Shown: positions 57,936 through 58,627 of the stretch, piece by piece
Layout of the letters: the number at the start of each line of letters is the position of its first letter
How positions within the stretch are numbered: position 1 is the first letter of the stretch
From: Treponema sp.
Lineage (GTDB): Bacteria; Spirochaetota; Spirochaetia; Treponematales; Treponemataceae
Length of the DNA stretch: 58,627 nucleotides
Assembly (NCBI GenBank): GCA_017449265.1
Contig: JAFSJW010000081.1
Span: forward strand, 1-58,627
Direction of reading: 5' to 3'
The notes under the pieces: generated by a model
Seen by the model: the letters and a program-made list of their open reading frames with translations, nothing else
Told to the model about the DNA's origin: nothing
Databases searched by the model: none
Program-made: the position numbers and the translations under genes

Positions 57936-58627
57936 TTAAAAAGCCCGAACAGCGCAGACCCTATTCGTAGCGAGCTTGCTGATGCTGTCGAGAGGGCCCG
58001 ACCCGAAATAGACGTCCCACGCTTTGTGGCTGTTGAAAGCGTTCTGACTGGACGACCAATACGCACTACTAGTAGACAATTGTGTAGCACCTGTAATTTT
58101 GTTTAGTGCGTTGTTCACATTCCCGTTTGTTACCCCCTGATACAGCTTGCAAAGCTCCGCTATGCTTGGCATATACCAGCCACTTGTGTAAGTGCCTGTA
58201 AGTCCTGCAGTTGTGGCATAATTCTCAACAAAGTCCCATGCAGGGTAGTTTGTCGCGTTATAGTCCGTAATACTAGCATCGTTTTTCAGAGTCGTAAGGC
58301 TTCCGCTTCCGTCAGTCGTTCCTGTGAATGTGACTGTCGTATCCCCTGCCTTTCCTGCACCTGATGCACTCGGAGTACATACAAGCCCCGCTATGCTGTT
58401 GCTGTAGCCATCTGCTTTGTCAGAGCTGCTTGTGTATTTTGCCCATGCAAGGCCCGTCCCCTGCACAAGCCCCACGCCCTTCTTGCTGCTGCCACTTACA
58501 TCAAAGATAACTGCAACTGCTGTCTGAGTGAGCTGCTCGCTGTATTTTTCATAATTCGTAGCCGTGATATATTTTCCGTCCGAGAGAACTATGTCGCCTA
58601 CAAGCCCCGTGCTGTACGGATTGACGA
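57936..58627 (-). CDS. DUF1566/Lcl-like protein of a repeated lipoprotein family; 5' end outside window
   Basis: At least 229 codons, open through the right edge. The visible part starts with GLVGDIVLSDGKYITATNYEKY and AVAVIFDVSG, then GVGLVQGTGLAWAKY, GWYMPSIAELCKLYQG, a segment TSSAYWSSSQNAFNSHKAWDVYF and the ending NRVCAVRAF. These are the marks of DUF1566 (Lcl C-terminal) domains, which resemble the C-type lectin/formylglycine-enzyme fold. The GDIVLSDG segment is shared with the gene at the left edge (GDIVFSDG), so both belong to one paralogous family, probably lipoproteins exposed at the surface. The signal peptide is not visible. Confidence 0.78.
   Translation of the reverse strand, partial: VNPYSTGLVGDIVLSDGKYITATNYEKYSEQLTQTAVAVIFDVSGSSKKGVGLVQGTGLAWAKYTSSSDKADGYSNSIAGLVCTPSASGAGKAGDTTVTFTGTTDGSGSLTTLKNDASITDYNATNYPAWDFVENYATTAGLTGTYTSGWYMPSIAELCKLYQGVTNGNVNNALNKITGATQLSTSSAYWSSSQNAFNSHKAWDVYFGSGPLDSISKLATNRVCAVRAF

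Overview
The window reads as chromosomal DNA of a spirochaete, most likely a host-associated Treponema (gut or rumen type; species not determinable from sequence alone). The reasons are a P83/100-family antigen gene, the absence of any LolB-like gene next to a LolA/LolCDE-like module, many lipoproteins and small exported proteins, a gene order rpsB-tsf-frr-uppS-cdsA-dxr and rnpB-TPR-mreB-mreC-mreD-mrdA-rodA, and moderate GC. Both edges of the window fall inside genes of the same lipoprotein-like family (GDIVxSDG domain), so this may be a whole contig that ended at a repeated gene family.

Layout. 1-4250 (minus): an edge-truncated repeat-domain lipoprotein whose signal peptide is split by a G10 tract, an ABC-F ATPase, a HEAT-like exported protein and a Pro/Glu/Lys-rich lipoprotein. 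4314-6213 (plus): coaD, rpmF, acpP, rnc. 6220-8709 (minus): a JAMM/RadC-like domain fused to a DinG/XPD-type helicase. 8854-12715 (plus): tRNA-CAT, ornithine carbamoyltransferase, a small exported protein, an NrnA-like DHH phosphoesterase, and an unknown HTH protein behind a textbook sigma-54 promoter with four helically phased 10-bp repeats. 12685-16592: DUF456 protein and YfhO-like protein divergently transcribed, then a LolD-like ATPase. 16586-21419 (minus): two FtsX/LolCE-type permeases, a LolA-like protein and a beta-barrel candidate, convergent with the ATPase.

21454-35161 (minus) is one long cell-envelope block: zinc-ribbon coiled-coil protein, rnpB, TPR protein, mreB, mreC, mreD, mrdA (PBP2), rodA, a radical SAM/DUF2344 fusion, a GldF-GldG fusion and a DUF4340 protein, many joined by ATGA overlaps or gaps of a few bases. 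35298-48515 (plus) holds an orphan TRAP solute-binding lipoprotein, a membrane diguanylate cyclase, an RlmD-like methyltransferase, a PQQ-type propeller, P83/100, an exported protein, xseB-mutL, a SulP transporter and rpmE. After tRNA-Arg(CCG) on the minus strand, 48686-55220 (plus) carries maf, then rpsB-tsf-frr-uppS-cdsA-dxr and a ComFB-domain protein. metG and a second edge-truncated lipoprotein-family gene close the window on the minus strand.

Themes. (1) Surface variation: the G10 tract leaves the first lipoprotein out of frame by one base, as expected of a phase-variable locus. (2) Regulation: the sigma-54 promoter with a phased repeat array upstream of an unknown HTH protein is the best candidate for an undescribed regulatory unit. 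(3) Six or seven genes without a Shine-Dalgarno have a sigma-70-like promoter placed so that +1 would fall at or next to the start codon, suggesting leaderless mRNAs. (4) Cyclic-dinucleotide signalling: a GGDEF protein with an intact I-site and a ComFB protein occur in the same window. (5) Envelope biogenesis: a Lol-like module with its own barrel, and a Gld-like ABC unit without a nearby ATPase at the end of the rod-shape operon. No CRISPR array, insertion sequence, prophage or rRNA was seen. All functional calls rest on motifs read by eye; no database search was run.
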